Below are positions 12,468 to 25,981 of a DNA stretch of 64,000 nucleotides, one piece after another (position 1 is the stretch's first letter; each line of letters starts with the position of its first letter). The translations under genes were made by a program, and so were the position numbers. The DNA comes from Laburnicola sp. R22_1 (lineage: Eukaryota > Ascomycota > Dothideomycetes > Pleosporales > Didymosphaeriaceae). The notes under the pieces are model-generated. The model saw only the letters and a list, made by a program, of their open reading frames with translations, was not told where the DNA came from and did not search any database. The stretch covers positions 1,984,001-2,048,000 of the forward strand of contig JACONQ010000018.1 in the NCBI GenBank assembly GCA_014281115.1, read 5' to 3'.

Positions 12468-14654
12468 GTAGCCCGGATAGATTAGTCCGCCGAATAGTTT
12501 TTCTTAGCAACTTCGAGGTTCCTTATAACTTATTATAGAACACTACCAACGTTACTTTATAGTAACTCATAATAACCTACTATAACTTATAATATACTAA
12601 GTTACTATTTAATCTACTTTTTATAGTATATAGCCTCTTTGCGTAGCTATAACAGTCGCGTAAAGCTAAGGAGTCTTTCTTAGTAGTATAAACTTATAAT
12701 AAGACTCTCTATAATATATAATATATTATCTACTATTCTATACGTAGGCAATATATAGTATACTTATTATAATTTATAGTAAAGCATACTATATCTTAAG
12801 TAATACTTTATCTAATTTTTAGTCACTAAGTACGTACTATTATAAGATAAAGTTAACCTGTTATTTTTGGCCTTCTAGTAATCTATAATAAAATTACTCT
12901 AATTTACTATCAACACTATCTAAAAATAAGCCGCTAAGGGTAATATCTAACTCCTCCTCTATCTTTTTATCTATCTAATAGGTCCTTGCGTTGTGCCTAG
13001 GCTCTTCGCACCTCTCATAGCGGCGTTGTGTTAAGGGACCTACCTCTTCCTCACCACTACCTGGCGTCCTTTTTAACAACTTCGCCCTAATAGAAGGGCT
13101 TTCTACTCCTAAATCTGCTACCTAAGTAAAGCCTAGCGTCCCACCTTTCTAAATGCGCGTTCTTTTACGCGTTTTTCGCTTTATTAGAACCTTAATTTGC
13201 TTCTTAAGTTTCTTAATATAGGTCTCTTAAAGTATACTATAGTAGAGCATAAGTTTAGCACCTTTCATAAGCTGTGAGTAGCTTAATTTAGTATTAAGTA
13301 GAGACCGAATAAAAGAGTCGCGTACGAGCTTTAACTAGGATCTAAACTTAAGGGTATTGCTTAGGATTCTGGCTTACCATAGTATATCTAGTGGGGTACC
13401 CTAAGGTGGAGTGTAAATACGCACATTAAGGTAATCTACTACTACTAACGCATTTAAAGAAATAAGCCTAGAGGCCTTAAAGACTTTCTTATAGTTTTTT
13501 AGTGTAAATATATTAAAAACGCGTTGTAAAAGGCTAGTAGAAAGCCCTCTTTATTAATATAAAAGACGCGTCGGCACGCTAAGTCCCGCACACACTAGAA
13601 GTACTTTAGCTTTAGTGGCGCGAAATAGACTATATTAAGCGGCTAGAGGATATAAGATAAGTGTGCTAGTATATAGAGTGTTAGGATCTTCTATTCTAGG
13701 CAATAATCCTTAAAATCCTAGGAGTGGTGGCTCTTATGGCTGTTTAGAATAAGTAACCTCTATAACCCTACTATGCGCGGCCTTATATACGCGTTAAAGT
13801 GCTTCAACTACGCGACTCTAAGCTCGCTGTTAGTCTAGCCGGTCTTAGAGACTAAGAGCTTCTAATCGCGGAGAATACTAGTCTCCTTATACTACGCTAA
13901 GATGTAGACTCGCCCTTTATAGATAATAAAGGGCGGGGCAGTATACCTAGTAGCGCAAATACTCTAAATTACTATAACCCACTTGCGATTGCCTAGCTAA
14001 ATAAGCGTAGATTAAGAATGTCTTTTTAAACTAGTTATAACCTTTATTAAGCTAATAACTCCTATTTAGAAGCCTATCTTATTAAAGTTATAGATATCTT
14101 TATTCTGCACTCTATACTTAGCTTTTATGTCCTCTACTAGCTAAAACCACGCGTTTATTACCTCTAGGTCTTCCTATTATATGCTCTATTAGTCCTTCGC
14201 TCGATTAAAAGCTATTTTAAGCTTAGGTACGCGCTTTACAAAGCGCTAAGTCTAGTATTATCCTATGGGGTCTCTATGCCGCGCAGCTAGCGGTTTGTTA
14301 GCTATATTTTCTACCTTAGCTAGCTAGGGTACAAATCCTTGCGAATCTAGGTTAAGGATATACTATATAAGCGTCTACTCTTTAGTTATAGTAAGCTTTG
14401 CCATGCCTAATTATATATCTGCTTAGGCAGTAATTCTATTAATTTAATTGCTTAGTGTAGACTTTGGGATATTATATGCTGTAGTAGCGTATTGTAGGCT
14501 TAAAATTTGCTTATTCTAATAGACGTAAAGGGCAAGCTTAATTCTGCCTTCTTAATTAGATAATAACGCGTCGTGTTATTAAGACATTATGATTTATAGT
14601 GAAGTGTTGTAGTCTTGGCAAAAACTGTCCAGCGGACTAATCTGTTCGGACTAC
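12468..14654 (-). mobile_element. Second pogo-like element, heavily RIP-mutated
   Basis: Terminal inverted repeats: the left end reads GTAGCCCGGATAGATTAGTC and the reverse complement of the right end GTAGTCCGAACAGATTAGTC. The element is bounded by TA at 12466-12467 and 14655-14656. The interior (about 12950-14600) is richer in GC than its surroundings. On the minus strand it has pieces resembling the N-terminal DNA-binding part of a pogo transposase near 14400-14540, but with frequent stops, so the strand and family are less certain than the ends. The TIR sequence differs from that of the element at 9468-11340, so this is a separate family. Confidence 0.72.
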
Positions 14655-16048
14655 TAATAGAATATATTAAATTAGCTATTAACGTTAATTTTAGTTATAT
14701 TAAAGAGGGGTAAGAAGAGCTAAGTAATAAATAGTCTAAATAAAGAATTTTTATTAAAGCTTTATAACCTTTCTACTAGTGAAGCTATAAATATACTTAT
14801 TTGAATAAATACATAGAGAGTATATTAGTCTTTACTTATTTAATTTAATAATAGCATTTTTATTATATAATAAGTTAGTAATTAATAGAAAACTCTTTAT
14901 TTTACTTGTTATTATTTATATTATATAGTAGTGTGAAACACAACAATCTAATATTTTTTTAACTCTTTTTAAGACTTATAACTTTTTATTTAACTAATTA
15001 TTAAGATTTCGATTTTTTATATATTATAGAGAAAATATATTCGTCTTAGGTAATCTATTAAAATCTTGCTTAGTAACCATAAACTAGATATATAGAGAAA
15101 TCTAAACATAGGAGTTTTAAAATAGAGGTTTTAAAACACCTATAACTTTTTTAGACCTATAAAAAAGTTAATTTTTATATATATTTGGCGTTAATTTATC
15201 TACCTAGGGGTAGGACGACAAAGGCTTTTATCTCAAATAACATAATAATAAAAGCAGAGCCCCTACTTAGTAATTAAAAAGAGCGTAAGAAGGTTTTATA
15301 AATATAAATACTATAGTATAGTATAGTATTATATTATATTTTTAGTATAGGTTATGTCTCTAATTAGTTTTGTATCTAAGGTTTTTATTTTTACCTACTA
15401 AAAGTATATTAAATAAACTAAAGAAATACTATTTCTAAAAAACTATAGCTATTAAGCTAGAAATTTTTATATAGATAGATTAACTAGTAAATAACCGTAT
15501 ATTATAATTATAGACTATAGGATTACGTAATAGAAAAGTTATAGGGTCTTGGACTATATACAAAATTAAAGTTTAAATAATATATTAAAAATAACTTTAA
15601 TACTATAATTATTCTATCGTTATAAGGTATATTAGCCTTTTAGCTAGTAGGTAATACTATTATAGTTAAATAGATTATAAAATAAAAATTCTATAGCTAA
15701 CAATAAAAAAAAAGTAAATAATTTAACATTAAAAGTAATTTTAGAAAATAACCTATACTAGAATTTTATATATAAATAGATTTTACTAATAAATAGACTA
15801 TATTAATCTATAAATAGATTTTATACCTTAGTATAAAAGTTTTCTATATTTTAATTTTTGCTTTTTAAAATCCTTATGTTTAAGGCTAAAGATACGCTAA
15901 GTAGTTAGCATTACGTAAGTATACTATTAAACTTATAACTTTCTTTTATATATTAAAATTTTATAATTTTTCTATTACTAAATAGACAAATTAGTAGTTA
16001 GAAAGAGTATAAAAAATTATTAGTTTTTTTTCGTGTTACCCCACTAAG
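14655..16048. repeat. RIP-degraded AT-rich block, no genes
   Basis: No open frames. One copy of the dispersed repeat (about 15205-15295, reverse form) is recognisable; otherwise featureless AT-rich sequence with stops in every frame. Confidence 0.75.
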
Positions 16049-16359
16049 TATTAAATAGACAGTCTGTAAATTACTTAATTTCACTATAAATTATAGTGAG
16101 TAGGTCTGTTCGATTATATAGCCTTTACACACTAGTTTAGTATAAATTATAGTGTTTTTACTATAAAATTAAAAGAGGCCGGCGCACCACTATTTTGCAC
16201 TGCCCCTGTACTATCCTAAATAGTACTAGTGTGTCTTGGCACTAGATAGATACTTCTCGCAATAGCCGAGCTTCTCTAGCAGTAAGAGGAAAGAAACATC
16301 AATTAATTAACTATACCACTTCCCATCTTATCTTATTAAGAATACCCCTATATCTAATA
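16049..16359 (+). repeat. 5' LTR of copia element 1
   Basis: Aligns over its whole length with 21244-21558; nearly all differences are transitions (C/T, G/A). Confidence 0.88.
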
Positions 16360-16395
16360 ATTAGGAGTCTTACTACCTCGATTAAACCGATTATT

Positions 16396-16584
16396 ATGTC
16401 TCTATTAATACTTAGGGTTTCTATAGTGATTCTAACTAACTATTCGAACTACACACCATGGCTAAGGCAAATTAAAGCCCGAGCCTATTTACTAGAAGTC
16501 TCGAATCTTATTAACCTAGCCCTACCTATCGAACCTACAATTAAACCAATTATACTAACGGCACTAGACGTTAGTTTCTATTAA
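16396..16584 (+). pseudogene. Copia gag, N-terminal remnant
   Basis: A short open piece (62 codons) starting 36 bp after the LTR. It reads like the beginning of fungal copia Gag: a conserved Asn-Tyr..Trp segment (NYTPWLRQIKARAYLL) followed by stops. The frame resumes in pieces to the zinc knuckle near 17411. Part of the element at 16049-21558; no independent function. Confidence 0.7.
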
Positions 16585-19500
16585 CTAAATAGTGTTTATC
16601 AACGCACACCCGACTAACCCCAACAAACATCTAATGCTACTATCGCAGCTATCGCAAATTATTCTAAAGGGTTACAATAAGGATATAAACTACTATAAGA
16701 ATTAACTTAAAACCTTTAAGATACTCGATCGCGCATACCGCGATAAGAAGGCGAATCTAGACAAACTAGTTACCCTTATACAATTAACAACCTTAGTACA
16801 CTTACAGACTAATTGCTGTATACTAGATTAATTAATTAGATAATAGATTAAGAACCTTATAATTATGGTTAGGGTCGATTAAGATAACAAAGAATAATAA
16901 GCAAGGGCTAGGTATTAAAATGCTCTCAAGCTAATAAGGACTACTAGATTATGGGCAACCTGGCTTGCTAAGTACAATTATGTAGCTATAGAAGCTAAGT
17001 CTAACAGAGTCTCAGAGCTCCAGAAGCCTAACTTAGTTAAGAAGAATTTTATAAAGGTAGTGTCCAACATCGCACCTATTTAGGTTATAACCTTCTATTA
17101 GAATAGAAACAAGAATTATACTGTTAGAAGAAAAGAAATAGTAAAACTCTTCTAAGAACACATAGTAATGCAGCACCCAATTAAGAGTAAATAAAAGGGC
17201 GCTTTTACTATTATAGGACTATCTCTCGCTAATAGTAGAGCAACTACCCAGACTATAGATAGGGACGCCTATTCTGTAGATAAAGCAGCATTACTTAAGC
17301 GAGGCAGATTACGCGCTAAGAAAGCTAGCTCTAAGACCAAATTCAAGCAGTCCGCAATTACAGACAATAAGCCAATAGTAGTTAGTGGCCAAGAAGAATT
17401 AAATCTTAAGTGCCCTACTTATAAACAACGCCATAATCTAAAAGACTGCTTTTACGCTTTCTCTAAGAAACAACCTAAATGGTTTTAACTAAAGTTAGCA
17501 ATAGTTGCCCTAATAAAATTTAGGATAAAGAATAACCCAGCGCTTATAGAAAGCATAAGATCCGTAAAGCGTCTAAGATTATAGATACTAAGAATTAAAC
17601 AATTAAGTACCCCTACTCTAACTCGAATTACTAAAGTTGCTAATAATAAATAACTAGATGGTAGACAAATTACCGTCCTCTTAGCGAGCTCTAATACCGC
17701 CTTCTACCACTCAGACCCAAATATATACCCACTATATTACTCCGCGATCCTTAATTCTAGCACAACTTGCCACATTTTTAATAATATTAATTGTTTTGTT
17801 ACGCTACGACCACTATCGCCAGGAGACTTTATATGGGCGGGCTTAATACAAGTATAGATTAGAAGATATAGAAGTGTCTATCTACACGTTAAGAGTGTAT
17901 AAGAAAATAGAGTAATAAGGCTAGACAATATTGCCTACTACCCTAATCTGCTATGCAACCTAGTGTCTTTCTAATTACTCCGCAGGCAAGGCCTCTAGTA
18001 GGACACGCTAGCAGATCTAATAATAATTAAGAGAAGGAACAATACAATCCTCGCCAAACTTTAAGAAATACACAATTAATAGGTACTAGAGTTTAGAGCA
18101 ACACTAATACCAAATCGTACTATACCTAATAGTACGTACGCCACATATAAGATTACTACGCGCACCGCACAACAAGCGCAAAAGGCGGACGCCAACACAT
18201 GGCACAAATAACTAGGCCACCTAGGTCCTCAGGCGCTAGAATATATAGTGAATCACTATAAGGGGGTGCACCTTAAAGGACTAACTACAGTGTAATATAA
18301 TGCTTACGGTAGATTAAAGCTTAAGCGACAAATTAGATAATAGGCCAAATAAATTAATAACAGTCCTAGTAAGAGAGTTGCTATAGACTTTTACAACTTC
18401 GAAGATAAGATCTCTACTAGCGAGAAAAGCGCCAAATGCTTATCACTAATCGATTCTTAGGCATGGCTTAGGATTTCTACTTTAAAGACAACTAACTAGC
18501 ACGAATAATTATTAAACTACTAAAGGGATTTATACTATTTATAAAAGTATAGTTTAAGATAATAGTTAAAGTTATTAAATCGAATAATAAGATCTTCTTA
18601 GTTAAGCAAGACGTTTATAGATAGTGTGTTAGTAAAGGTATTATTAAGCCTTTAGTACCTAATACCCAAGCTTAAAATAGAGGAGCTAAACACTTAGAGA
18701 GTGTAATTAAGAAGAAGAGTTATATAATACAACTTAACGCTAACCTTCCCTAGATACTATAGCTAGAAATTATATAAGCGGCTGTATACCTATATAATCG
18801 AACTCTAAACTACGCTAATCGATGGCGATCACCACACGAAGTATTCTTTACGATAGTTACTTTTTAAAATGGCATTATTACTTAACTAAAGAAACTAAAC
18901 CAGGCTTACCTTAGGGCCTATAGCTATAAAGCCTTCGCTATAACTAACAATATAAAACGCAGTAAGAGCAAGCTTTAAAGGTTAGATTCAAAAGCATAAA
19001 TTAAATACCTAGTAGGCTACTAATTAATAAACATCTAGAGGATATGGATACCTCCACTTGGGAAAGTCATTAGCATCCAAGATGTTATCTTTAATAAAAA
19101 ATTAGTATTCTGAGGTAAAGAAGAAGACCTATTAGACAACCTTATATATAGCACTTATAAAGAGATTGCTATATAGACCTAATTAGTGGAGCTACTACTC
19201 TTACTACTAGAATACGAAAACACTAAGTCTTTATATAAGAATAAGTTAATTACTAACTCTCGTAAGGATAATAATAATACTTTAGGATACTATTAAGGGA
19301 GGAAGACTAATTACACCTACCTAATACTATTAGCAACACCTCTACCTATTGCACTACTTGCCTAATTAATAGCGAGCCTTAAACACAATTAACATAAATA
19401 ATTTCCTATTAGATTACTACAGCCAGATTAATGCGCTGTGCTATAGGCAGCCGCTTTCCTAGCTAGAACACAGGTAGGGGGCAGAGGCAAATATAAGAGG

Positions 19501-21243
19501 AAGCCACTTAACAAGACACAATTTAACTACATACTTGTAGTAGGAAAGAAACCCTATTAAAGTCAAATACTAGAACCTATATCTTACAGAACATAGTTAA
19601 ATAATCATCCGCTATTTAATATATAAAAGGATGCTAAGCGATTACACCTACAAAGCCACAAAGAAATAAGGTCTTAGAGTAAGGTGCCTACTACCCTAGT
19701 GCGATTACGCGGCTACTAAATCCTTAACTATATATGGGTATATACCTACAAACTCAACAAAAACTATTAATTTTAAAAGTGTAAGACTAGGTTAGTAGTG
19801 CGCGGAGATTAACAACGCCACCTTACTACTTAGGACACCTACGCCGCAACCCTCGCAGGATAATTATTTTGCCTACTTATGTCTATAGCGGCTTAGTACA
19901 ACCTAGAACTTAGCTAGTATAACGTCACCAACGCCTTTGTTTACGCGAAACTAGACAGAGAACTCTATATAAGAATGCTATAAGGTTATACCTAATTAGA
20001 CACTATCCTACAGTTGTATAAGGCACTATATAGTCTTTAAATCTCACCACTACTATAGTAGAGAGAATTTACTAGTGCTCTTAAGGATCTTAGTTTTACT
20101 ATAGTTCTACACAAACCTTACTATATAATTAAAGACGGCATTATTATTTTCTTCTATATAGACAACCTTATTGTCGCCTACTTAAGGAATTAGAAACACG
20201 CTGCTAACGTAGTAATAAAAAAGATAAGTACAAAGTTTACTCTTACTAGAGGTAATAATCTTTAGTAGTTTCTAGGGATTAAAATTGTTAGAGACTATGC
20301 AAGTAGGCAACTCTGGCTATTATAGACATCCTATGTAAACAAGATTAGTTGTCTTATTAACCAACACGACCTTAAACACGAAACCTTAATATTAGCAGTT
20401 AAACTACTACCTTAAGAAGGACTCGCTATAAAGGCAGAGATTAACTAATACTAGCAAAAGATAGAATTAATCCTATACGCTATAGTAACTACGCGCCTAA
20501 ATATCGCTTTTGTAAGCTTCTAACTATCGCGTTTTCTATTAAATTCTAGTAACGACTATTACAACGCCGCTAATCGCGTACTACTATACCTATCCTCCGC
20601 CTAATTACTAGGGTTACACTTTAGAGGAGCAGACACCTATAAGGTTGCTAGCGACCCGTTGTTTATAGATAATAACCTTAATAGAAAGAGCTTATAAGAA
20701 TATATTATTAACCTATTTAGTGGTCTTATAGCCTAGAAGGCAAACAAATAAGACACTATTACTACTTTGACAACTAAAGCTAAGTTGCTAGCACTCTTAT
20801 AGGTTGTAAAGAAGGCACTCTTTATGGCTTAGTTAATCGCTAAACTTAAGATTAAACTCTCACCCTTAATAATCACTATTAATTGCGATAATTAACAAAC
20901 TATCTAACTTATTACTAAAGAAATTGCCAACTTATAAACAAAGCTTAGGCACGTTAACATATATAATTATTAGCTTTAATAAAAAGTAGTACGTAGAGTT
21001 ATTAAAGTCTAGTACTAACAATTAGAAGAAATGGCAGTAGATAGTCTTATAAAGGCTCTGCCAGCTAGCAAATAGACTAAGTTTGTTAATTAACTCGGAC
21101 TTAAAGACGTTAGGAGAAGAATCACCGACTAAGAGGTCGACCTAGATAAATTAGAACACAGGATAAAAGTTTTTAGACTATGAGCTATAGTACGGTTACA
21201 AAGAATTAGGTCCAGCTTAGGATAGTTTTAAGCTAAGGGGGTA

Positions 21244-21558
21244 TGTTAGATAGATAGTCCCTGTGAATTACTATACTTTTACTATAAATTACGGTAGATA
21301 GGTATATTTAATTATATGGCCTTTACATACTAGTAGTTAGTGTAAATTATAGTGTTTTTACTATAAAATTAAAAGAGGCCGACGCACTACTATTTTACAC
21401 TGCCCCTATACTATTCTAAATAGTACTAGTGTATCTTAGCACTAGATAAATACTTCTCGCGATAGCCGAGCTTCTCTAGTAGCAAGAGAAAAAAATATTA
21501 ATTAATTAACTATACCACTTCTCATCTTATCTTATTAAGAATATCCCTATATCTAACA
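21244..21558 (+). repeat. 3' LTR of copia element 1
   Basis: Partner of 16049-16359. It retains the canonical TG start and CA end, whereas the 5' copy has TA at both positions. Confidence 0.88.
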
Positions 21559-24090
21559 ATAGTATATAGAAACTTAAGTATCTACTCTTAATACTTATAT
21601 TTAATCTATTTATTAATCTATTATTTAGATTATACTTAGGCTATAGTCGGCTTACTAAACGCCTTTTTTAAACTTTTTTTTAGTTTAAGGTTAAAGTAAA
21701 TTAAGATAGAAGGTTATATATACTATGTACAACACCTAATTCTAATTAAAAACTAACTTTAAATATCTATTAATATAATAATAGTTTAAACATCAAACTT
21801 ACTTATACCTTACTTACACTTTATAAGCTTCTAACCTATATAAGGTTTACTTATAGCGTATATAGTATATCTAGCTTATTACTACTACTATTATTATTAA
21901 CTACACTTATACACTAGATAAGCTAACTTAATAGTAATAATAGTTAGAAGAATTTTACAAATCTATATAACGCTCTTATTATATTAGAGCTTATTAATAA
22001 ATATCTTATTCTTTACCTTTTGCCTCTCCTTTTAAATTTAGTTACTAATAAGAAGTAATTATATTTACTCTCTCCTAGGCAAGAGTATAAACTGCCTCCA
22101 CTTATTTGGTTTTTAAGTGGCTCTACTATGTTTAATTACTGCTTTTTTTTATTGCGTTATAGTGCCCACGTAATATTATATAATATTATATAACATTACG
22201 TTATGTGCGCGCTAAGCCCTAGGACCTAGAGTACGTTAAAGTTTAACTAACGTTTCTCTCCCTAGCTTTTAAGATAACAAACTCATAATAATAACACTCT
22301 AACTTACTTGCCTACTTACTACCTTACTAAATAATAAATAACCTACTACGCGTATACTTTACTACCGCTATAATATATAATAAATTGCGCGCGCGCTACC
22401 TACTTCTAATACTAAATAGCACTATACTATCCTCTACTAACAACCTATTAACCTCTATAATACTTCCCTAGTATTAATCTTACTCTACCTATCTTTTATA
22501 AAAATCCCATAGTATAAGCGCGTACCTATATATGTCTAATACCTCTTATAGTCACTTTGTATAGATCTTACCCTAAAAATTATACTATAGCTTCTTTAGA
22601 TTGTATAGCCTTACGTTGTTCTTTTAGAGCCTCTTATAACCTTTGCCTATCCTCTTTTGCTGCCTTTAACAATATATCTAGTAACTCTTATTAATATAGC
22701 TAAGTATAAGGCAGCCAAACTGGCAGAGAGTAAGCTATAAGTTAAAATCTATAGTTCTATAGTTATTATCGCTGTGGAACAAACTAGCTAAGGCAATCTA
22801 TTTACTATACAACTTATATTATGCCGCTATGTTATTAGCGACGTTAGGAGACGTTTAACCTTTACTATACTAATTCTAGCTATTTCTATTATTATTATCT
22901 TTTTTATTGTACATGTATGGACGTGTAACTATTCGCCTAGTAGTAATAGCATTATTAGGGTAGGGAATGGCTATATTAGATTATAATCTTAAGATTTTAT
23001 ATAAAGATTAAATATACTATGTAAGAATAAAGTTGTGTAAGGATAGATAAAGACTTAGTTTCTAGTTATGAATTTTTATACTTTGTGCGTAGGCAACTGC
23101 GTTATATTATTATTATTAACTTTAGTACCTATGAACTATAGTACAGCTTGTAATTAACTCTATAAGGGGCTGGCTAATTTGCACATACTCTGTTCCTAAA
23201 TAGTCGCCAAACTAGTCTTATTGCTTTACCTTAATTTATAGCGTTTTTTAGCACATATATAGCTTTCTCTTATAGCGTTATACTGTGTATAGAATGTTCA
23301 TGAAGTATTCTTTATAATAATTATATTTACTAGAGTAGAAATTTAATCTTATAGTTTTTTGCAAACTAGATAAGCTATTAACCTAACTAGTACACTAGAA
23401 CTACCTTATAGATAGTTAAGTATATATATCCCTTACACTAGATAAGTATCTATTAAATAGAATAGAACTCTAGCATAGTTATCTTAAGAGTAGTATTATA
23501 AATTTTTAGTGTATACTTTTTAGCGTTAGCAAGTATATTAGTATTAAATAATTTAGAGTTAATACTTAAGTAGATAGTAGGGCGTAAAAAATAGAAATAG
23601 TAATAGAAGCTTTATTAAAGATAACCTTAATATAGTAATAGAGTAATAGTATATCTAGTATATATTATTCTTATTCTACTAATAAAGAATAGTATATACC
23701 TATTAACATAACTTGTATTATTTGCGATAATTAGAATAGTAAAAAAAGGAAGGATAACTATAACGTGGCAGCACTAAAGCTATTTTATTCTTCTCCTACT
23801 AAAGTTCTAAGTGGCCTCTTTGTAAAAAATTTACTTATAGAAGCAGCCCTATACTAAGACTACTAAGCTCGCTAAGTAGTTTAAACGCGCTTTTTTTTAT
23901 AATTATCTTTTTTACGCTCTTTTTAATTACGAAGTAGAGGGCTCTACTTTTTTTATTATATTATTTAAGATAAAAGCCTTTGTTATTCTACTTATAGGTA
24001 GATTTAATTAACGCTACACATACTTAGGCTATACTATTTATTTATTATCTTATAACCTTTAATACTAATACCTCTTTAATCTATATAAGT
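21559..24090. repeat. RIP-degraded repeats, no genes
   Basis: Contains a copy of the 7885-8565 family (about 21648-22060), an inverted R-B element (about 22075-23310) and a forward copy of the short dispersed repeat (about 23910-24010). No open frames. Confidence 0.65.
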
Positions 24091-24790
24091 AGTTAAGACC
24101 TCTTGCCCTTATTAATAGACTAGTAAATAGGTTCGGGGTACCTAGCTTAGGTATATAGTTAGGTTAGGGTCGCATAGACCTTAGGTATAGGTTAGGTTAG
24201 GTCGTATAGACCTTAGGTATAGGTTAGGTTAGATCGTATAGACCTAAGGTATAGGTTAGGCGAATTATATAAGACCCTAAACCTAACCTAATCTAACCTA
24301 ACCTAATCTAACCTAATCTAACCTAATTACGTAAGACTCTAGCCTAATTATATAAGACCCTAGCTTACTTTAACTTAGTTTAATATTATTTAAAATATAT
24401 TTTTAATTAATTATAATAGCTATTTATTATAGACTAAATAGGTACTCTAGGGTTAGGTTAGGGTAAGGTCTTATATAATTTAGGGTTAGGTTAGAGTTAA
24501 GATCTTATATAGTTTTTTTTTTTTGCAACTAAGAGGTTTCTAATAAAAGTACTACAATAATAGTAGTTATCCCTTCTACTATTATTAACATAGAAAGTAT
24601 TTTAAGGTAGTGTTAATAAAAAGAGGTTAGTACGTTACAAGCGAGCTAAGCGGGCTTAGCACGCTTAGCGCGCCCACTCTAAAAGGTCTTATATAAGTAG
24701 AGTTAGGTTAGGGTTAGGTTAAATTATATAAGACTCTAACCCTAATCTAACCCTACTTATATAAGACTCTAACTCTAACCTAACCTATAC
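24091..24790. repeat. Interstitial telomere-like (TTAGG/TTAGGG-related) repeat tract
   Basis: A dense cluster of GGTTAGGTTAGG and CCTAACCTAA units. About 24125-24255 has three tandem copies of a roughly 30-bp unit in which GTATAGGTTAGGTTAGG alternates with CGTATAGACCTTA. The C-rich orientation follows at 24280-24350, the G-rich at 24450-24500 and 24690-24715, then the C-rich again to 24790, so the orientation switches several times. True TTAGGG units are interspersed with degenerate TTAGG. It is internal to the window. Confidence 0.65.
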
Positions 24791-24913
24791 CTATTTGTTA
24801 GTCTACTTATTAAGACGCTGTTGCCTAAAAACTAACCCTAGCCGCCAGAACTAGCTACCCTATCGGTCTTAATAAAATAAAAAATAAAAAAATTTTTATT
24901 AATAAGTTCTATT

Positions 24914-25008
24914 ATTGAAGATCTTCGTTATGTGAAGATTCTAACTAAGGTCGAGTCTGCACTATACATAGAGAGGAGTAAAATAGGAGGCACTAAAACC
25001 TAGTACCT
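24914..25008 (+). repeat. SINE-like short insertion, copy 2
   Basis: Plus-strand copy of the short repeat also at 39859-39952: TTGAAGATCTTCG start, AAGGTCGAGTC box, GGAGGCACTAAAACC end. More mutated than the island copy, and no clear target duplication is visible around it. Confidence 0.5.
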
Positions 25009-25560
25009 AGTACACAGTGGTAGTAATAAAATATATATAAAATAACGATAATTTTATTGTTGACTTTCTTTACGGCAGTATTATTAATGGCAGTCTATAG
25101 ACAGTCTACTATCTGGCATAACTAAGTTATATGTTATCTCCTAACTAGTGGACTATTGGAGAGCCGTAGTGGACCTACGCGGAGTCGCAACCGCGGGAGT
25201 AGTGTGGGCAATGAGATGCTTAACTATAGTTTAGTTATCGCGCTCGCGACCTAATAGCAGCGCAACTATGGTTTACTATACGCACAGCGTATAAAGTCTG
25301 CCTACTCTTATAATATTGGGGACGCCCAGGATACTAAATCTTTATCTCTTTATCTATTATATCTAGCAACGCGATAACTTGCTGGCGACCCGATATCGCG
25401 TCTAAATCTAATACCCATAGCGACACAACTGTTATTAAATTTGGTTGGGGCATAAACGACTAGCTGGGCAAAGTTAAGAATAATCCCTAGAGATTTAGCG
25501 ACCTTGTGCGACTAGAAGGATTGTCAGAGGGGCCTCTAGAGCTTATCCTTTAAGTACCCC
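25009..25560. other. GC-richer relic sequence, unidentified
   Basis: Noticeably richer in C and G than the flanks (25090-25560), with no long frame. It probably belongs with the coding relic that follows. Confidence 0.35.
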
Positions 25561-25881
25561 ATTAGTAATATCTTTAGGCCAATTTGCCGCGTCTTGTGCC
25601 TCCAGATCCTGGAGTGCAAGGCACTCCTTTAGTACCTAGATATTAGCGGAAACACAGCCTTTGTGACGCAACAATAGTACAACGCAGAGATTATACTACA
25701 GAAGCTTAAAAATATAACTAAAAACAAAGGTAACAAGGACTATAAGGGCGAGGACTAGAGCAAAGGAGAGAAAGAGTTTGTTATAACGTATAAGACGCCA
25801 GAGGCGCAGCAGTGGCGCGAGAAGCTTATCAAGGCAGTGGCGATTATCTAGGCTGCCGTTAAGGCGGGGGACCGCAAGTAA
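25561..25881 (+). pseudogene. Relic coding segment of unknown family
   Basis: A plus-strand frame of about 106 codons, interrupted only by TAG codons and ending in TAA at 25879-25881. It reads as plausible protein: IFRPICRVLCLQILECKALL, then DISGNTAFVTQQ, a Lys-rich segment, and TPEAQQWREKLIKAV before an acidic/basic tail. The stops are all of the kind RIP makes from CAG or TGG. I do not recognise the family; it could be a captured host gene or part of an unrecognised transposon. The GC-rich stretch after it (25880-25975) has no frame I can defend. Confidence 0.4.
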
Positions 25882-25981
25882 TAAGGATAAGGGTAAGTAG
25901 CGGCGGCGGGAGCACGGGGGAGATGGGCAGCAGCGGCGAGGTCCTGGGTGGCGGTATACAGCTCGCTGGTTGCGAGGAGAG

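Larger units (their letters stand above)
16049..21558 (+). mobile_element. Ty1/copia LTR retrotransposon, RIP-inactivated
   Basis: LTRs of about 311 bp (16049-16359) and 315 bp (21244-21558), starting TGTTAGAT in the right copy and TATTAAAT in the left, ending CTAACA or CTAATA. A purine tract (AAGGGGGTA) precedes the right LTR, and ATTAGGAGTCTTAC follows the left LTR as a candidate primer-binding site. Remains on the plus strand: a Gag start at 16396 with a typical NYTPWLRQIKARA stretch; a zinc knuckle near 17411 (CPTY...H....C, second Cys changed to Tyr); integrase; reverse transcriptase with FYIDN at about 20152-20166, the second Asp of YxDD changed to Asn; RNase H. Stops are too numerous for function. 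The 5-bp flanks do not match (CTAAG and ATAGT), so the target duplication has decayed or the ends recombined. Confidence 0.88.

Noticed and set aside
24091..24790. Real chromosome end
   Set aside because: The units are internal, change orientation several times and are followed by more sequence on both sides.
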